Of a stretch of DNA of 64,000 nt, positions 19,869-29,239 are shown piece after piece. The notes beneath the pieces were generated by a model. It was given only the letters and a program-made list of their open reading frames with translations. It was not told where the DNA came from and ran no database searches. The stretch is taken from positions 1,613,501 through 1,677,500 of the forward strand of contig NZ_CP015986.1 in assembly GCF_001658005.1 (NCBI RefSeq), written 5' to 3'. Made by a program: the position numbers and the translations under genes. Positions within the stretch are counted from its first letter, which is position 1. The number at the start of each line of letters is the position of its first letter. This DNA is from Sphingobium sp. EP60837. GTDB taxonomy: Bacteria > Pseudomonadota > Alphaproteobacteria > Sphingomonadales > Sphingomonadaceae.

Positions 19869-19943
19869 TGGAGCGGGCGAAGGGATTCGAACCCTCGACC
19901 CCAACCTTGGCAAGGTTGTGCTCTACCCCTGAGCTACGCCCGC
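19869..19943 (-). tRNA. tRNA-Gly (anticodon GCC)
   Basis: Read on the minus strand: acceptor GCGGGCG pairs with CGCCCGC, D-arm GCTC...GAGC, anticodon loop TTGCCAA with anticodon GCC, T-arm GAGGG-TTCGAAT-CCCTT, discriminator T and an encoded CCA at 19869-19871. All stems pair. Length 75 with CCA. It lies alone between thiC and the oxidoreductase operon, and no integrase or attachment-site repeat is seen next to it. Confidence 0.97.
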
Positions 19944-20196
19944 TCTGGCGGCCGGAGGAGATGTCCCTCTCGGCGGGTGAGGCGGGCAACTAGCAGCGCT
20001 TATTCACCTCGGCAAGGGAGAAATGGCGGGCAGCGTAAATTTCTTCAAATCGCTGTCTGCATCTGCATCCTGTCTTTTTCGGCTTGGCGTGACGCGGCTC
20101 GCTGTTAGTCTGCGGCCTGCATCTTTTCGGATAATCCAGGATCATCTTCGGCCGTGCTTCGTCATGGGATCGAGCCGGTAACAGGAGGAGAGGCTT

Positions 20197-20835
20197 ATGA
20201 CGTCCGACCATCTGACGCGCCGCGGCCTTTTGCAAGGGAGCGCGGCGGCCGCTGCAGCGTTTCCGGCCGTGGGTCAGGCGCAGGCTGCGCCGGGACGCCA
20301 GCCCCAATCGAGCAAGGGAGAGCCCATGGTTGCCGTCGAACTGACCGTAAATGGCCGGGAAGCGCATCTGCAACTCGACCCGCGCACCACGTTGCTGGAT
20401 GCACTGCGGGAACATCTGCACCTCACCGGCACCAAAAAGGGCTGCGATCATGGCCAGTGCGGCGCTTGCACGGTCATCGTCGAAGGGCGGCGGATCAACA
20501 GTTGCCTGACGCTGGCGGTCATGCATGAAGGCGAGACAGTGACCACGACCGAGGGCCTTGGATCGCCTGAAAAGCTGCACCCGATGCAGCGCGCCTTCAT
20601 CACCCATGACGGTTATCAGTGCGGTTACTGCACGCCGGGGCAAATCTGCTCGGCGGTCGCCATGCTGGAGGAGATGGAGGCTGGCATCCCCAGTCATGCA
20701 ACGGCGAATCTTGAGAAGGTCGCCTTTAGCGACGCGGAACTGCGCGAGCGGATGAGCGGCAATATCTGCCGCTGCGCCGCCTATCCCAACATCATCGCCG
20801 CCATCCGCGATGCAGCAGGGGAGGACAACGCGTGA
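20197..20835 (+). CDS. paoA: Aldehyde oxidoreductase, [2Fe-2S] subunit with Tat signal (PaoA-like)
   Basis: 212 residues. The N-terminus [16 protein letters not shown] is a twin-arginine signal, so the complex should be exported folded to the periplasm. The ferredoxin-like domain has [12 protein letters not shown] plus a later Cys, and the helical second domain has [11 protein letters not shown] and [11 protein letters not shown], together binding two [2Fe-2S] clusters as in the xanthine oxidase family. AGGAGGAGAGG precedes the ATG. The stop overlaps the next start by four bases (GTGA). With the following two genes it forms the three-subunit E. coli PaoABC (YagTSR) type, which oxidises aromatic and aliphatic aldehydes. 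Confidence 0.92.
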   Translation: MTSDHLTRRGLLQGSAAAAAAFPAVGQAQAAPGRQPQSSKGEPMVAVELTVNGREAHLQLDPRTTLLDALREHLHLTGTKKGCDHGQCGACTVIVEGRRINSCLTLAVMHEGETVTTTEGLGSPEKLHPMQRAFITHDGYQCGYCTPGQICSAVAMLEEMEAGIPSHATANLEKVAFSDAELRERMSGNICRCAAYPNIIAAIRDAAGEDNA

Positions 20836-21788
20836 GACCCTTCAGCTACAGCCGCGCCGCGAGTCCCGAGGAAGCGGCGAAGGCCGCCGCCAGCATGCCG
20901 GGCGCCCGCTTCATCGCGGGGGGCACCAACCTGCTCGACCTCATGAAGCTGCAGATCGAAACGCCTGCCCATCTGATCGATGTCAATCGCCTTGGCCTGG
21001 ACCGGATCGAAAGGACGCAAGACGGCGGCCTCAGGATCGGTGCGCTCGTGCGCAATACCGATTTGGCTGCCGACAAGACGGTGCGCCGTGACTATGCGGT
21101 GTTGAGCCGCGCCCTGCTCGCCGGGGCATCGGGCCAGCTGCGCAACAAGGCGACGACGGCTGGAAACCTGCTCCAGCGCACCCGTTGCCCCTATTTCTAT
21201 GACACGCGCATGCCCTGCAACAAACGCAAGCCCGGCAGTGGCTGCGGCGCGTTGAAGGGGATCAGCCGCAGCCTGGCGATCATCGGCACGAGCGACGCCT
21301 GCATTGCCCAGCACCCGTCCGACATGGCGGTGGCGATGCGGCTGCTCGACGCCAATGTCGATACGCTGGCCGCAGATGGCGCGCGCCGGTCCATTCCGAT
21401 CGCGGATTTTCACCTGCTGCCTGGCGATACGCCGCATGTCGAACATGTGCTGAAGCCCGGCGAACTCATCACTTCGGTCACGTTGCCCCAGCCGCTGGGC
21501 GGCGCCCATGTCTATCGCAAGGTTCGGGACCGTAGTTCCTATGCCTTTGCGCTCGTCTCAGTGGCGGCCGTTTTCGGCAAGGATGGCGGCGCACGCTTCG
21601 CCTTTGGCGGCCTTGCTCCCAAGCCCTGGCGGGTCGAAGCCGCAGAAGCCGCCGCGCCACGAGGAGCCGCTGCCGTGGCGGAGGCGGCGCTGGCCGGAGC
21701 ACGGCCCACCGCGCAGAACGCTTTCAAGCAGGGGCTGACCGCTCGCACGCTTGTATCCGTCTTTCAGCAGAAGGAGGCCCGGTCGTGA
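20832..21788 (+). CDS. paoB: Aldehyde oxidoreductase, FAD and [4Fe-4S] subunit (PaoB-like)
   Basis: 318 residues from a GTG overlapping the paoA stop. The FAD-binding region has the [13 protein letters not shown] phosphate loop near residues 30-42 and the [16 protein letters not shown] motif. A PaoB-specific insertion rich in cysteine, [20 protein letters not shown], matches the extra [4Fe-4S] site found in E. coli PaoB and absent from xanthine oxidases. C-terminal CO-dehydrogenase flavoprotein domain follows. It passes electrons from the iron-sulfur subunit to the acceptor. Its own stop overlaps paoC by four bases. Confidence 0.92.
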   Translation: MRPFSYSRAASPEEAAKAAASMPGARFIAGGTNLLDLMKLQIETPAHLIDVNRLGLDRIERTQDGGLRIGALVRNTDLAADKTVRRDYAVLSRALLAGASGQLRNKATTAGNLLQRTRCPYFYDTRMPCNKRKPGSGCGALKGISRSLAIIGTSDACIAQHPSDMAVAMRLLDANVDTLAADGARRSIPIADFHLLPGDTPHVEHVLKPGELITSVTLPQPLGGAHVYRKVRDRSSYAFALVSVAAVFGKDGGARFAFGGLAPKPWRVEAAEAAAPRGAAAVAEAALAGARPTAQNAFKQGLTARTLVSVFQQKEARS

Positions 21789-24001
21789 AGTTCGACACGC
21801 CTGCCACCAACAATCCCATAGATCGCGGCCGCGTCGTCGGGCTTCCTCATGACCGTATAGACGGGCCGGCGAAAGTTTCCGGCACCGCGCCCTATGCCTA
21901 TGAGCGTCATGATGTCGCGCCCAATGCAGCCTATGGCTGGATCGTCGGATCGGCCATCGCCAAGGGGCAGATCAGATCTATCGATCTGCGTGCGGCGGAG
22001 GCCGCGCCTGGCGTGCTCGGGATCATCACGCATCAGAATGCGGGGCAGCTCGGCAAGGGCAATATGAACACGGCGCATCTGCTGGGCGGGCCGCAGATCG
22101 AACATTATGATCAAGCGGTTGCTCTGGTAATCGCCGATACATTCGAAAATGCGCGCGACGCCGCAGAGCTGCTACGCATCGATTATGCGCCGGAACGAGG
22201 CCGCTACGATCTTGCCGCCGAACGCGGCAAGGCGGGCGTTCCACAGCCGGGCTTTGGCGGCGATCCCGACAGCAAGGCGGGCGATTTCGAAGGGGCCTTC
22301 GCCAAGGCGGCGGTGAAGATCGATCAACATTATACGACCCCCGATCAAAGCCATGCGATGATGGAGCCGCATGCGACCACGGCGGCCTGGAATGGCGACA
22401 AGCTTACGCTCTGGACCGCCAACCAGATGGTCGGTTGGGCGGTTGACGAAATGGCGCGTACGCTGAAAATTCCCAAGGCCAATGTCCGGGTTGTCGCGCC
22501 CTATATAGGCGGCGGTTTCGGCGCGAAGCTGTTCCTGCGCGCCGACGCGCTGCTGGCGGCGCTTGGCGCACGGTCGGTGGGCCGGCCGGTAAAGGTCGCG
22601 CTCGCCCGCCCGCAAATCCCGAACAATACGACGCATCGCCCGGCGACGATTCAGCGCATCCGTCTGGGCGCAAACCGGGACGGCGTCATCGATGCGATCG
22701 CGCATGAGGTCTGGTCTGGCGACCTGCCAGGCGGCAGTCCGGAACTGGCGGCGCAGCAGACGCGGCAGCTGTATCGCGGCGCGAACCGCCTGACGTCCCA
22801 TCGCCTGGCCAAGCTTGACCTGCCCGAAGGCAATGCCATGCGCGCGCCGGGCGAAGCGGTCGGCATGCTGGCGCTGGAAGTTGCGATGGACGAACTGGCC
22901 GAAGCGTGCGGCGTCGATCCAGTCGAACTCCGTATCCGCAACGATGTGCAATATGATCCGGAGGCGGGGCCGCAGCGGCCTTTTTCAAGCCGCAAGTTCG
23001 TCGAGTGCCTGCGTGAAGGAGCGCAACGCTTCGGCTGGGAGCGGCGCAGCGCCAAGCCAGGACAGATTCGCGACGGCCGCTGGCTGGTCGGCATGGGCAT
23101 GGCGGCCGCCTTTCGCGGAAATCTGGTCGCGCCCTCCGGGGCGCGGGTGGGCGTGGATGCGCGTGGTCATGTGATCGTGGAAACCGACATGACGGACATC
23201 GGCACCGGCAGCTATACGATCCTGGGCCAGACTGCGGCGGAAATGCTGGGCGTGCCACTCGATGGCGTGACAGTGCGGCTGGGCGACAGTCGCTATCCGG
23301 TTTCATCGGGGTCGGGTGGACAGTTTGGGGCCAACAGTTCAACCGCCGGCGTCTATGCCGCCTGCGTGGCGTTGCGCGCCAAGCTGGCCGAGGCGGCGGG
23401 CTTTCCGGCCGATCAGGCGCTGTTCGAGGATGGTCTGGTGCGACTGGGCAACAAGTCGCAAAAACTTGGCGCGTTGGCGGGACGCGACGGGCTGTGGGCG
23501 GAGGATCGCATCGAGTTCGGCGATCTCGCCAAACGCTATGCGCAGGCGACGTTCGGAGCGCATTTCTGTGAAGTGGGCGTCGATATCGATACGGCGGAGG
23601 TGCGCGTTCGCCGCATGGGCGGAGCCTTCGCTGCCGGACGGATTCTCAATCCCAAATCGGCGCGCAGCCAGGTCATTGGCGCGATGACGATGGGCGTTGG
23701 CGCCGCGTTGATGGAGGAACTGACGGTCGATACCCGCTTCGGCTTCTTCGTCAATCACGACATGGCCGAATATCTCGTGCCGGTGCATGCCGACATTCCG
23801 GAGCAGGATGTCTTCTTCCTGGATGAGCTGGACGATAAAAGCTCGCCCATGAAGGCCAAGGGCGTTGGTGAACTCGGCATTTGCGGCGCGGGAGCGGCCG
23901 TCGCGAACGCGATCTATAATGCGACGGGCATCCGGCTCAGGGACTATCCGCTTACCATCGACAAGCTGCTGGCGCGGGCGGACGGCTCAGCGCTCACTTG
24001 A
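21785..24001 (+). CDS. paoC: Aldehyde oxidoreductase, molybdenum cofactor subunit (PaoC-like)
   Basis: 738 residues from a GTG overlapping the paoB stop. The molybdopterin-binding subunit of the xanthine oxidase family: [48 protein letters not shown] and the C-terminal [14 protein letters not shown], whose glutamate is the base catalyst (E692 in E. coli PaoC). Full length. E. coli paoD, the XdhC-like cofactor chaperone, is not next to it here. A TonB receptor gene follows after 67 bp containing a long hairpin. Confidence 0.93.
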   Translation: MKFDTPATNNPIDRGRVVGLPHDRIDGPAKVSGTAPYAYERHDVAPNAAYGWIVGSAIAKGQIRSIDLRAAEAAPGVLGIITHQNAGQLGKGNMNTAHLLGGPQIEHYDQAVALVIADTFENARDAAELLRIDYAPERGRYDLAAERGKAGVPQPGFGGDPDSKAGDFEGAFAKAAVKIDQHYTTPDQSHAMMEPHATTAAWNGDKLTLWTANQMVGWAVDEMARTLKIPKANVRVVAPYIGGGFGAKLFLRADALLAALGARSVGRPVKVALARPQIPNNTTHRPATIQRIRLGANRDGVIDAIAHEVWSGDLPGGSPELAAQQTRQLYRGANRLTSHRLAKLDLPEGNAMRAPGEAVGMLALEVAMDELAEACGVDPVELRIRNDVQYDPEAGPQRPFSSRKFVECLREGAQRFGWERRSAKPGQIRDGRWLVGMGMAAAFRGNLVAPSGARVGVDARGHVIVETDMTDIGTGSYTILGQTAAEMLGVPLDGVTVRLGDSRYPVSSGSGGQFGANSSTAGVYAACVALRAKLAEAAGFPADQALFEDGLVRLGNKSQKLGALAGRDGLWAEDRIEFGDLAKRYAQATFGAHFCEVGVDIDTAEVRVRRMGGAFAAGRILNPKSARSQVIGAMTMGVGAALMEELTVDTRFGFFVNHDMAEYLVPVHADIPEQDVFFLDELDDKSSPMKAKGVGELGICGAGAAVANAIYNATGIRLRDYPLTIDKLLARADGSALT

Positions 24002-24005
24002 CGGC

Positions 24006-24065
24006 GCAGCCCCTTTCCGCTTGAGCCTTCCCATTGCCAGGAGGAAAGGGGAGGCTTAAGGCTGC
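24006..24065 (+). promoter_or_regulatory. Long imperfect hairpin over the TonB-receptor start
   Basis: GCAGCC (24006-24011) pairs with GGCTGC (24060-24065); inside it TTGAGCCTTCCC pairs with GGGGAGGCTTAAG nearly perfectly. The element fills the paoC-receptor gap and includes the GAGGAAAGGGGAGG purine run that would otherwise serve as a ribosome-binding site for the ATG at 24069. It may be a terminator for paoABC or a translational control element. Confidence 0.4.
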
Positions 24066-24068
24066 GGC

Positions 24069-26111
24069 ATGAAATATGCACTATCGTATATAATTTGTGC
24101 CATGCTGCCCTCGCTTGCCGCTGCCCAGCCGGGGGTGGGAGAGAGGCCCGAGGCCCGTATCGTCATCACCGGCGCGGGCCTACCGCTGCCGCCCGGCACG
24201 CCCGCTTATGGATCGGTAGTGATCGAGCGGGAGCGCCTTCTCAACAGCGCGTCGGGCCGTCTGGAAAATGTCCTGAGCGATGTCGCAGGCTTTCAGCAGT
24301 TCCGCCGCTCCGACAGCCGTTCCGCCAATCCGTCCGCCCAGGGCGCGACATTGCGGGCGCTGGGCGGCAATGCGTCCAGTCGCACGCTGCTGCTGCTCGA
24401 CGGCGTGCCGATGGCTGATCCCTTCTTTGGCTACATCCCGTTTAGCGCGCTGACGCCTGAGCGTCTTTCCGGCATCCGGGTCACGCGGGGCGGTGGGGTG
24501 GGGCCCTTCGGCGCGGGCGCCGTCGCGGGAACCATCGAACTGGCGAGCGCCACGCGCGATCAGCTGCCGCTCATCGCCGCAAGCGCGCTTTATGGCAGCC
24601 GCGATTCGTCCGAGCTGTCGGCCAGCGTTTCACCCGATCTGGGCAGCGGTTATGTGACCCTTTCGGGCCGTTGGGACCGGGGCGACGGCTTTCAGACGAC
24701 GCCCGCCGGTCAGCGCGTCGCCGCCACGGTTCCCGCTGCCTATGACGGCTGGTCGGCCAATCTCCGGGCGGTCGCCCCCCTGTCGGCCACGTCGGAACTG
24801 CAGTTTCGTACGACGCTGTTCCGTGACCAGCGCACGCTGCGCTTTCGTGGCGCGGACAGTATGAGTGAAGGGCAGGATGCGAGCATCCGCTATGTCTCTC
24901 GCGGGCGCTGGCAGGTTGATACGCTCGCCTATCTGCAGGCGCGCAACTTCACGAACATCGTGATTTCGGCCACGCCGCCCTTCCGCAAATCGCTCGATCA
25001 GCGCGCCACGCCGTCGACCGGCATTGGAGGAAAGATCGAACTGCGTCCCCCCGTAGGCAATGCTCACCTGCTCCGGATCGGCGCCGATAGCCGGTTCGCG
25101 AGCGGCGATATGTTCGAAAATGCCTATAATGCGAGCTTGCCCAGCAATCCCGTCACGGCGCGCCGCCACGCCGGGGGCAAGCAGCTGACCACCGGCTTCT
25201 TCGCCGAGGATGACTGGACGATCGGCCGTCTGGTGCTGACCGCAGGCGCCCGGGCGGATCGCTGGTCGATCAGCGATGGCTTCTTCCGCGCCACTGCGGC
25301 GGTGCCTGTCGCCAACGAATTTCCTGACCGCAGCGGGTGGGAATATTCCGGCCGCGCGGGTCTGCTCTATCGGATAAATGAAGCTTTCACCCTGCGAGGG
25401 GCCGCCTATACCGGCTTCCGCCTGCCGACCCTCAATGAACTATACCGGCCGTTCGTGGTGGCGTCTGCCGCATCCATGGTGACGACGCAGGCCAATCCCG
25501 CGCTCGCCAACGAAAAGCTGAAAGGGATGGAGGCGGGGGTCGATCTCATGCCCGTCGCCGGGGTCACGCTCGCGGCCACCGCCTTTTACAATCGCCTGGA
25601 CAATGCGATCGGCAATGTCACGCTCAGCTCCTCGGTCGTGAACGGCCGAACCATCGTCGTGCGGGAACGGCAGAATATCGATCGTATCCTGGCCAAGGGC
25701 ATCGAACTGACCGCGTCGGCCCGCGCGGGCGATTTTCAGCTGGCGGCATCCTATGCCTACAGCCACAGCAGCGTCCGCGCGCCGGGCGAGGATTTCGACG
25801 GCCTCACGCCCGCGCAGAGCCCTCGGCACGCCGCCAGCGCCACGCTGTCGTGGCAAGCTGCTAGGGGGCCGCAGCTTTCCACGACCTTGCGCTATGTGTC
25901 CCGGCAATTTGAAGACGACCTTCAGACCGACATTCTCCCTAGTGCGCTCACGGTCGATGCCGTCGCTCGAGTGCCCCTCGCGCGCGGGCTGACGGTTGTT
26001 GCGCGCGGCGAGAATCTCTTCGATGAAGAGGTGGTCACGCGCAATGCGGGGGGCTCGATCGATCTCGGCACGCCGCGCACCTTGTGGGTCGGATTGGCGC
26101 TAGCCCGCTGA
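24069..26111 (+). CDS. TonB-dependent outer-membrane receptor
   Basis: 680 residues. Signal peptide MKYALSYIICAMLPSLAAA with cleavage before QPG. Plug domain about 40-150, including LENVLSDVAGFQQFRR, TLLLLDGVPMADPFFG and VTRGGGVGPFGAGAVAGTIE. The rest is a 22-strand-type beta-barrel with alternating hydrophobic/polar strands and a C-terminal TLWVGLALAR. The N-terminus lacks the extra secretin/STN signalling domain, so it does not signal to an ECF sigma factor. Ligand unknown; it could import a siderophore, vitamin or metal, and its position after paoABC is suggestive only. Confidence 0.9.
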   Translation: MKYALSYIICAMLPSLAAAQPGVGERPEARIVITGAGLPLPPGTPAYGSVVIERERLLNSASGRLENVLSDVAGFQQFRRSDSRSANPSAQGATLRALGGNASSRTLLLLDGVPMADPFFGYIPFSALTPERLSGIRVTRGGGVGPFGAGAVAGTIELASATRDQLPLIAASALYGSRDSSELSASVSPDLGSGYVTLSGRWDRGDGFQTTPAGQRVAATVPAAYDGWSANLRAVAPLSATSELQFRTTLFRDQRTLRFRGADSMSEGQDASIRYVSRGRWQVDTLAYLQARNFTNIVISATPPFRKSLDQRATPSTGIGGKIELRPPVGNAHLLRIGADSRFASGDMFENAYNASLPSNPVTARRHAGGKQLTTGFFAEDDWTIGRLVLTAGARADRWSISDGFFRATAAVPVANEFPDRSGWEYSGRAGLLYRINEAFTLRGAAYTGFRLPTLNELYRPFVVASAASMVTTQANPALANEKLKGMEAGVDLMPVAGVTLAATAFYNRLDNAIGNVTLSSSVVNGRTIVVRERQNIDRILAKGIELTASARAGDFQLAASYAYSHSSVRAPGEDFDGLTPAQSPRHAASATLSWQAARGPQLSTTLRYVSRQFEDDLQTDILPSALTVDAVARVPLARGLTVVARGENLFDEEVVTRNAGGSIDLGTPRTLWVGLALAR

Positions 26112-26192
26112 ACTGCGTGCTTCTTGCTCCACTTTAGTGAGGGCAGGCGCACCCTTTGCTACAGCGGCCGGAACGATCCGACTTGAGGCTGT

Positions 26193-26954
26193 GTGCGCGC
26201 GTTTTCAGATGACCCCACTGGGGTTCCCTTCCCCCAAGCACGATTGACCGAATTCCGTTCGCCCAGCCCGGCGGAACTGGAAATCTTTGCCAGCCTGGCA
26301 GGCCCTGTGCAAAGCGTGGCCCGCAATCGCACGATCCGGCGTGAGGGGGATAGGCCGCAATCCGTCTATATGCTGGTGGATGGCTGGGTCCTGAGCAGCA
26401 TGACGCTCGCGGATGGCAGCCGCCAGATCGTGAAAGTCCACCTGCCGGGCGATATGTTGGGATCGCCCAGCGTCGCGCTCGACCGCGCGGCTGAGACGCT
26501 GACCGCGCTCACGCCCGTCAAGCTGCGGCCGATCAGCCTTTCGGCGCTGGGAAGCCTGTTCATGCGCACCCCGCACATGGCGGCGCTGCTATTCCTCAGC
26601 GCGCAGCAGGAACGGGTGATCCTCATGGACCGGCTCTGCTCGATCGGCCGCACCTCGGCCGAATGCCGCCTTGCCGCCTTTCTGGTGCATCTTCACGATC
26701 GCCTGAAACGTATCCGGCCGGACATGGGCCCGCGCTTTGAGCATCCGCTGACCCAGGAACAGATTGGCGACACTATCGGTCTCACCGCCGTCCATGTGAA
26801 TCGGGTGTTTCGTGGGCTGGAGGAAAAGAAGCTCATCCTGCGCGACGGTCACAGCATCGAATTGCTCGACATCGCCGCGCTGCGCAGGCTCAGCGGTGTG
26901 TCCGCAAGGACGCTGGCGCAGGATCTCAGCTGGCTGCCCAAGCCCTTACACTGA
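26193..26954 (+). CDS. Crp/Fnr-family transcriptional regulator
   Basis: 253 residues from a GTG at 26193. N-terminal cyclic-nucleotide-binding-like beta roll (RTIRREGDRPQSVYMLVDGWV, VHLPGDMLGSPS), a long dimer helix (RTPHMAALLFLSAQQERVIL), and a C-terminal winged helix with HPLTQEQIGDTIGLTAVHVNRVFRGL as the recognition region. No N-terminal Fnr-type cysteine cluster, so it is not an oxygen sensor of that kind. The effector is unknown. It lies 81 bp after the TonB receptor in the same direction and could control it or paoABC. Confidence 0.9.
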   Translation: MRAFSDDPTGVPFPQARLTEFRSPSPAELEIFASLAGPVQSVARNRTIRREGDRPQSVYMLVDGWVLSSMTLADGSRQIVKVHLPGDMLGSPSVALDRAAETLTALTPVKLRPISLSALGSLFMRTPHMAALLFLSAQQERVILMDRLCSIGRTSAECRLAAFLVHLHDRLKRIRPDMGPRFEHPLTQEQIGDTIGLTAVHVNRVFRGLEEKKLILRDGHSIELLDIAALRRLSGVSARTLAQDLSWLPKPLH

Positions 26955-26997
26955 GCCAGACATTTTTTCTCGCTGTCGATCAGGAGGAGGGGGGAAA

Positions 26998-27072
<75 letters not shown>

Positions 27073-27184
27073 ACTTTCACCATCCGCAGAGCCTTTCGGG
27101 CTGCGGAGCCGGGCCTATGGCCGCGCGCGTCCCGCTTGTCAAGGCGGGTTGCGGCGGGCAGCGCAATTTGCTTATGGCGCGGCC

Positions 27185-27334
27185 ATGACAAGCGGGCAGG
27201 ACGATCGCAAGGCACGGCTGGCGCAGGCTCTGCGCGACAATCTGCGCCGTCGCAAGGCGCAGGCGCGCGAGGGGACGAGCGAATCTCCACCGCCTGTCTC
27301 CACGCCGAAGGATGAGGACGAGCGGGGGAGCTAA
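27185..27334 (+). CDS. Small basic protein, 49 residues, unknown
   Basis: From the ATG at 27185: a highly charged N-terminal helix with ARLAQALRDNLRRRKAQAR followed by a Pro/Ser-rich, acidic tail ending DERGS. The amphipathic, Arg-rich helix could bind RNA or a protein partner. Codon use matches the neighbourhood, and proteins of this size and composition are common in sphingomonads, but no domain is recognised. Convergent with the aminopeptidase gene. Confidence 0.55.
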   Translation: MTSGQDDRKARLAQALRDNLRRRKAQAREGTSESPPPVSTPKDEDERGS

Positions 27335-27351
27335 GTTCCGCCGCCCCTCGA

Positions 27352-29133
27352 TCACAAGGGTGCGCAGGCCGCCTGCAGCCAAGCCAGCGCATCGCCCTCC
27401 AATTGCGGTCCCACAATCTCGATCACCTTCGCATGATAGGCGTCGATCCACTGCCGTTCCTCGGCCGTGAGCAACTCGACGGCGATGGCGTTGCGATCGA
27501 TCGGTGCGAAGGTCAGTGTTTCAAAGCCCAGCATCTCACGTTCCGCGCCGGGCACTTTGCGCCGTTCCACCAGCACCAGATTTTCGATGCGGATGCCATA
27601 TTCGCCGGTCTTGTAATAGCCGGGCTCGTTGGACAGGATCATGCCGGGCTGCAGCGGTTCATCGCCGCCGCCAAAGGTCGCGATCCGTTGTGGTCCCTCA
27701 TGCACCGACAGGAAGCTGCCGACGCCATGGCCCGTGCCATGGGCGTAATCCAGCCCCTCTGCCCAAAGGAACTGCCGCGCCAGCACATCGAGCTGGCTGC
27801 CCCGCGTGCCGGCAGGGAACTGCGCCCGGCCAAGCGCGATATGCCCTTTCAGCACCAGGGTGAAACGGTGCTTCATCTCTTCGCTGGGTCTGCCAACGGC
27901 GATTGTCCGGGTCACATCGGTCGTGCCGTCGCGATATTGGCCGCCCGAATCGACCAGGTAGAAGCTACCCGGCTCGATCCGACGGTTCGTCTTTTCCTCG
28001 ACGCGGTAATGCACGACCGCGCCATTGGGGCCTGCGCCGCTGATCGTGTCGAACGACAGGTCCTCCAACAGCCCCGTATCCTTGCGGAACGCCTCCAGCC
28101 GAGCAGCCGCCGATAGCTCGTCAATTCCGCCGCCGGGCGCCTCTGTAGCTATCCAGTGCAGGAAGCGGGTCAGGGCTGCGCCGTCACGCGCCTGCGCCGC
28201 CTTGTGCCCCGCGATTTCAACGCTGTTCTTGACCGCCTTGGGTAGGACGGCGGGGTCGCGCAGCGGCAGCACTTTCGCGCCGCCCGCTTCCAACGCGTCG
28301 AAGATCGCGGCCACGGCCCGCTCCGGATCGGCTGCCACGGCCTTGCCCGAAAATGCTTTCAGCGCGTCGCCGAAATCGGCGCGTGGATGCACCCGCACGG
28401 CATTGCCCAGATGCTGCACCAGCGCCTCGTCTATCTTTTCCGGCGCGACATACAGGTCCGCCGTCGCATCGGCATGCACGACCGCATAGGCCAACGCGAC
28501 CGGCGTGCGCGCGACGTCCTTGCCCCGAATGTTGAAAGTCCAGGCGATCGAATCGAGCGCGGACAGAACCACCGCATCGGCCTTCCGCGCCGTCAGCCAG
28601 TCCGCCATCGCCTGCCGCTTTTCCGCAGCGTTCTGCCCGGCGTAGCGATCATCGTGAACAACGAGCCTTGCCTCGCTGGGGGCAGGCCGATCGGGCCAAA
28701 CCGCATCGATCGGATTGCTATCGACCGCCACCAGCGCCGCCCCGCGCTCCGCGAGCGCTTCGCTCGCCGCTTTCGCCCAGGCGCGCGTGTGGAGCCAGGG
28801 ATCATAGCCGATCCGGCCGCCCTCGGGCGCATGGACGCCCAGCCAGGCCGCCACCGAAGTCTGCGGCACGCTCTCATAATGCCAATGCGCGGCATCGACC
28901 TGCTCGCGCACCTGCAGCGTATAGCGTCCATCGACAAAGATCGCCGCTTCTTCCGGCAACACCACCGCGCTGCCCGCCGATCCGTGAAACCCCGTCAGCC
29001 AGGCAAGCCGCTGGGCGTAAGCGCCGACATATTCGCTCATATGCTCATCGGTCAGCGGCACGACGAAGCCATCCAGATGCACGCGCACCAGCTGCGTACG
29101 CAGGGCCTTCAGACGGTCTTCATAGGTGGACAT
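27352..29133 (-). CDS. Xaa-Pro aminopeptidase (aminopeptidase P family, M24B)
   Basis: 593 residues from the ATG at 29133 (MSTYEDRLKAL); upstream in-frame ATGs give a non-family extension. This is the three-domain, XPNPEP1-like form: two N-terminal creatinase-like domains, then the pita-bread catalytic domain. Metal ligands are visible: the two Asp in LVDSGGQYRDGTTDVTR near residue 392, His in GTGHGVG near 464, and Glu in LSNEPGYY and RIENLVLVE. It removes N-terminal residues before proline, cytoplasmically. Divergent from oligopeptidase B across 106 bp, so a prolyl-peptide degrading pair is likely. Confidence 0.93.
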   Translation of the reverse strand: MSTYEDRLKALRTQLVRVHLDGFVVPLTDEHMSEYVGAYAQRLAWLTGFHGSAGSAVVLPEEAAIFVDGRYTLQVREQVDAAHWHYESVPQTSVAAWLGVHAPEGGRIGYDPWLHTRAWAKAASEALAERGAALVAVDSNPIDAVWPDRPAPSEARLVVHDDRYAGQNAAEKRQAMADWLTARKADAVVLSALDSIAWTFNIRGKDVARTPVALAYAVVHADATADLYVAPEKIDEALVQHLGNAVRVHPRADFGDALKAFSGKAVAADPERAVAAIFDALEAGGAKVLPLRDPAVLPKAVKNSVEIAGHKAAQARDGAALTRFLHWIATEAPGGGIDELSAAARLEAFRKDTGLLEDLSFDTISGAGPNGAVVHYRVEEKTNRRIEPGSFYLVDSGGQYRDGTTDVTRTIAVGRPSEEMKHRFTLVLKGHIALGRAQFPAGTRGSQLDVLARQFLWAEGLDYAHGTGHGVGSFLSVHEGPQRIATFGGGDEPLQPGMILSNEPGYYKTGEYGIRIENLVLVERRKVPGAEREMLGFETLTFAPIDRNAIAVELLTAEERQWIDAYHAKVIEIVGPQLEGDALAWLQAACAPL

Positions 29134-29239
29134 CGCAATTCCCTTGATCCAGAGCCCTTGCGCAAGGCGCTTCATAGCCAACATAAGCAGGCATATAGGC
29201 TTATGCCAGCATGTCACCGATCGAGAACTTGGACCCTGA

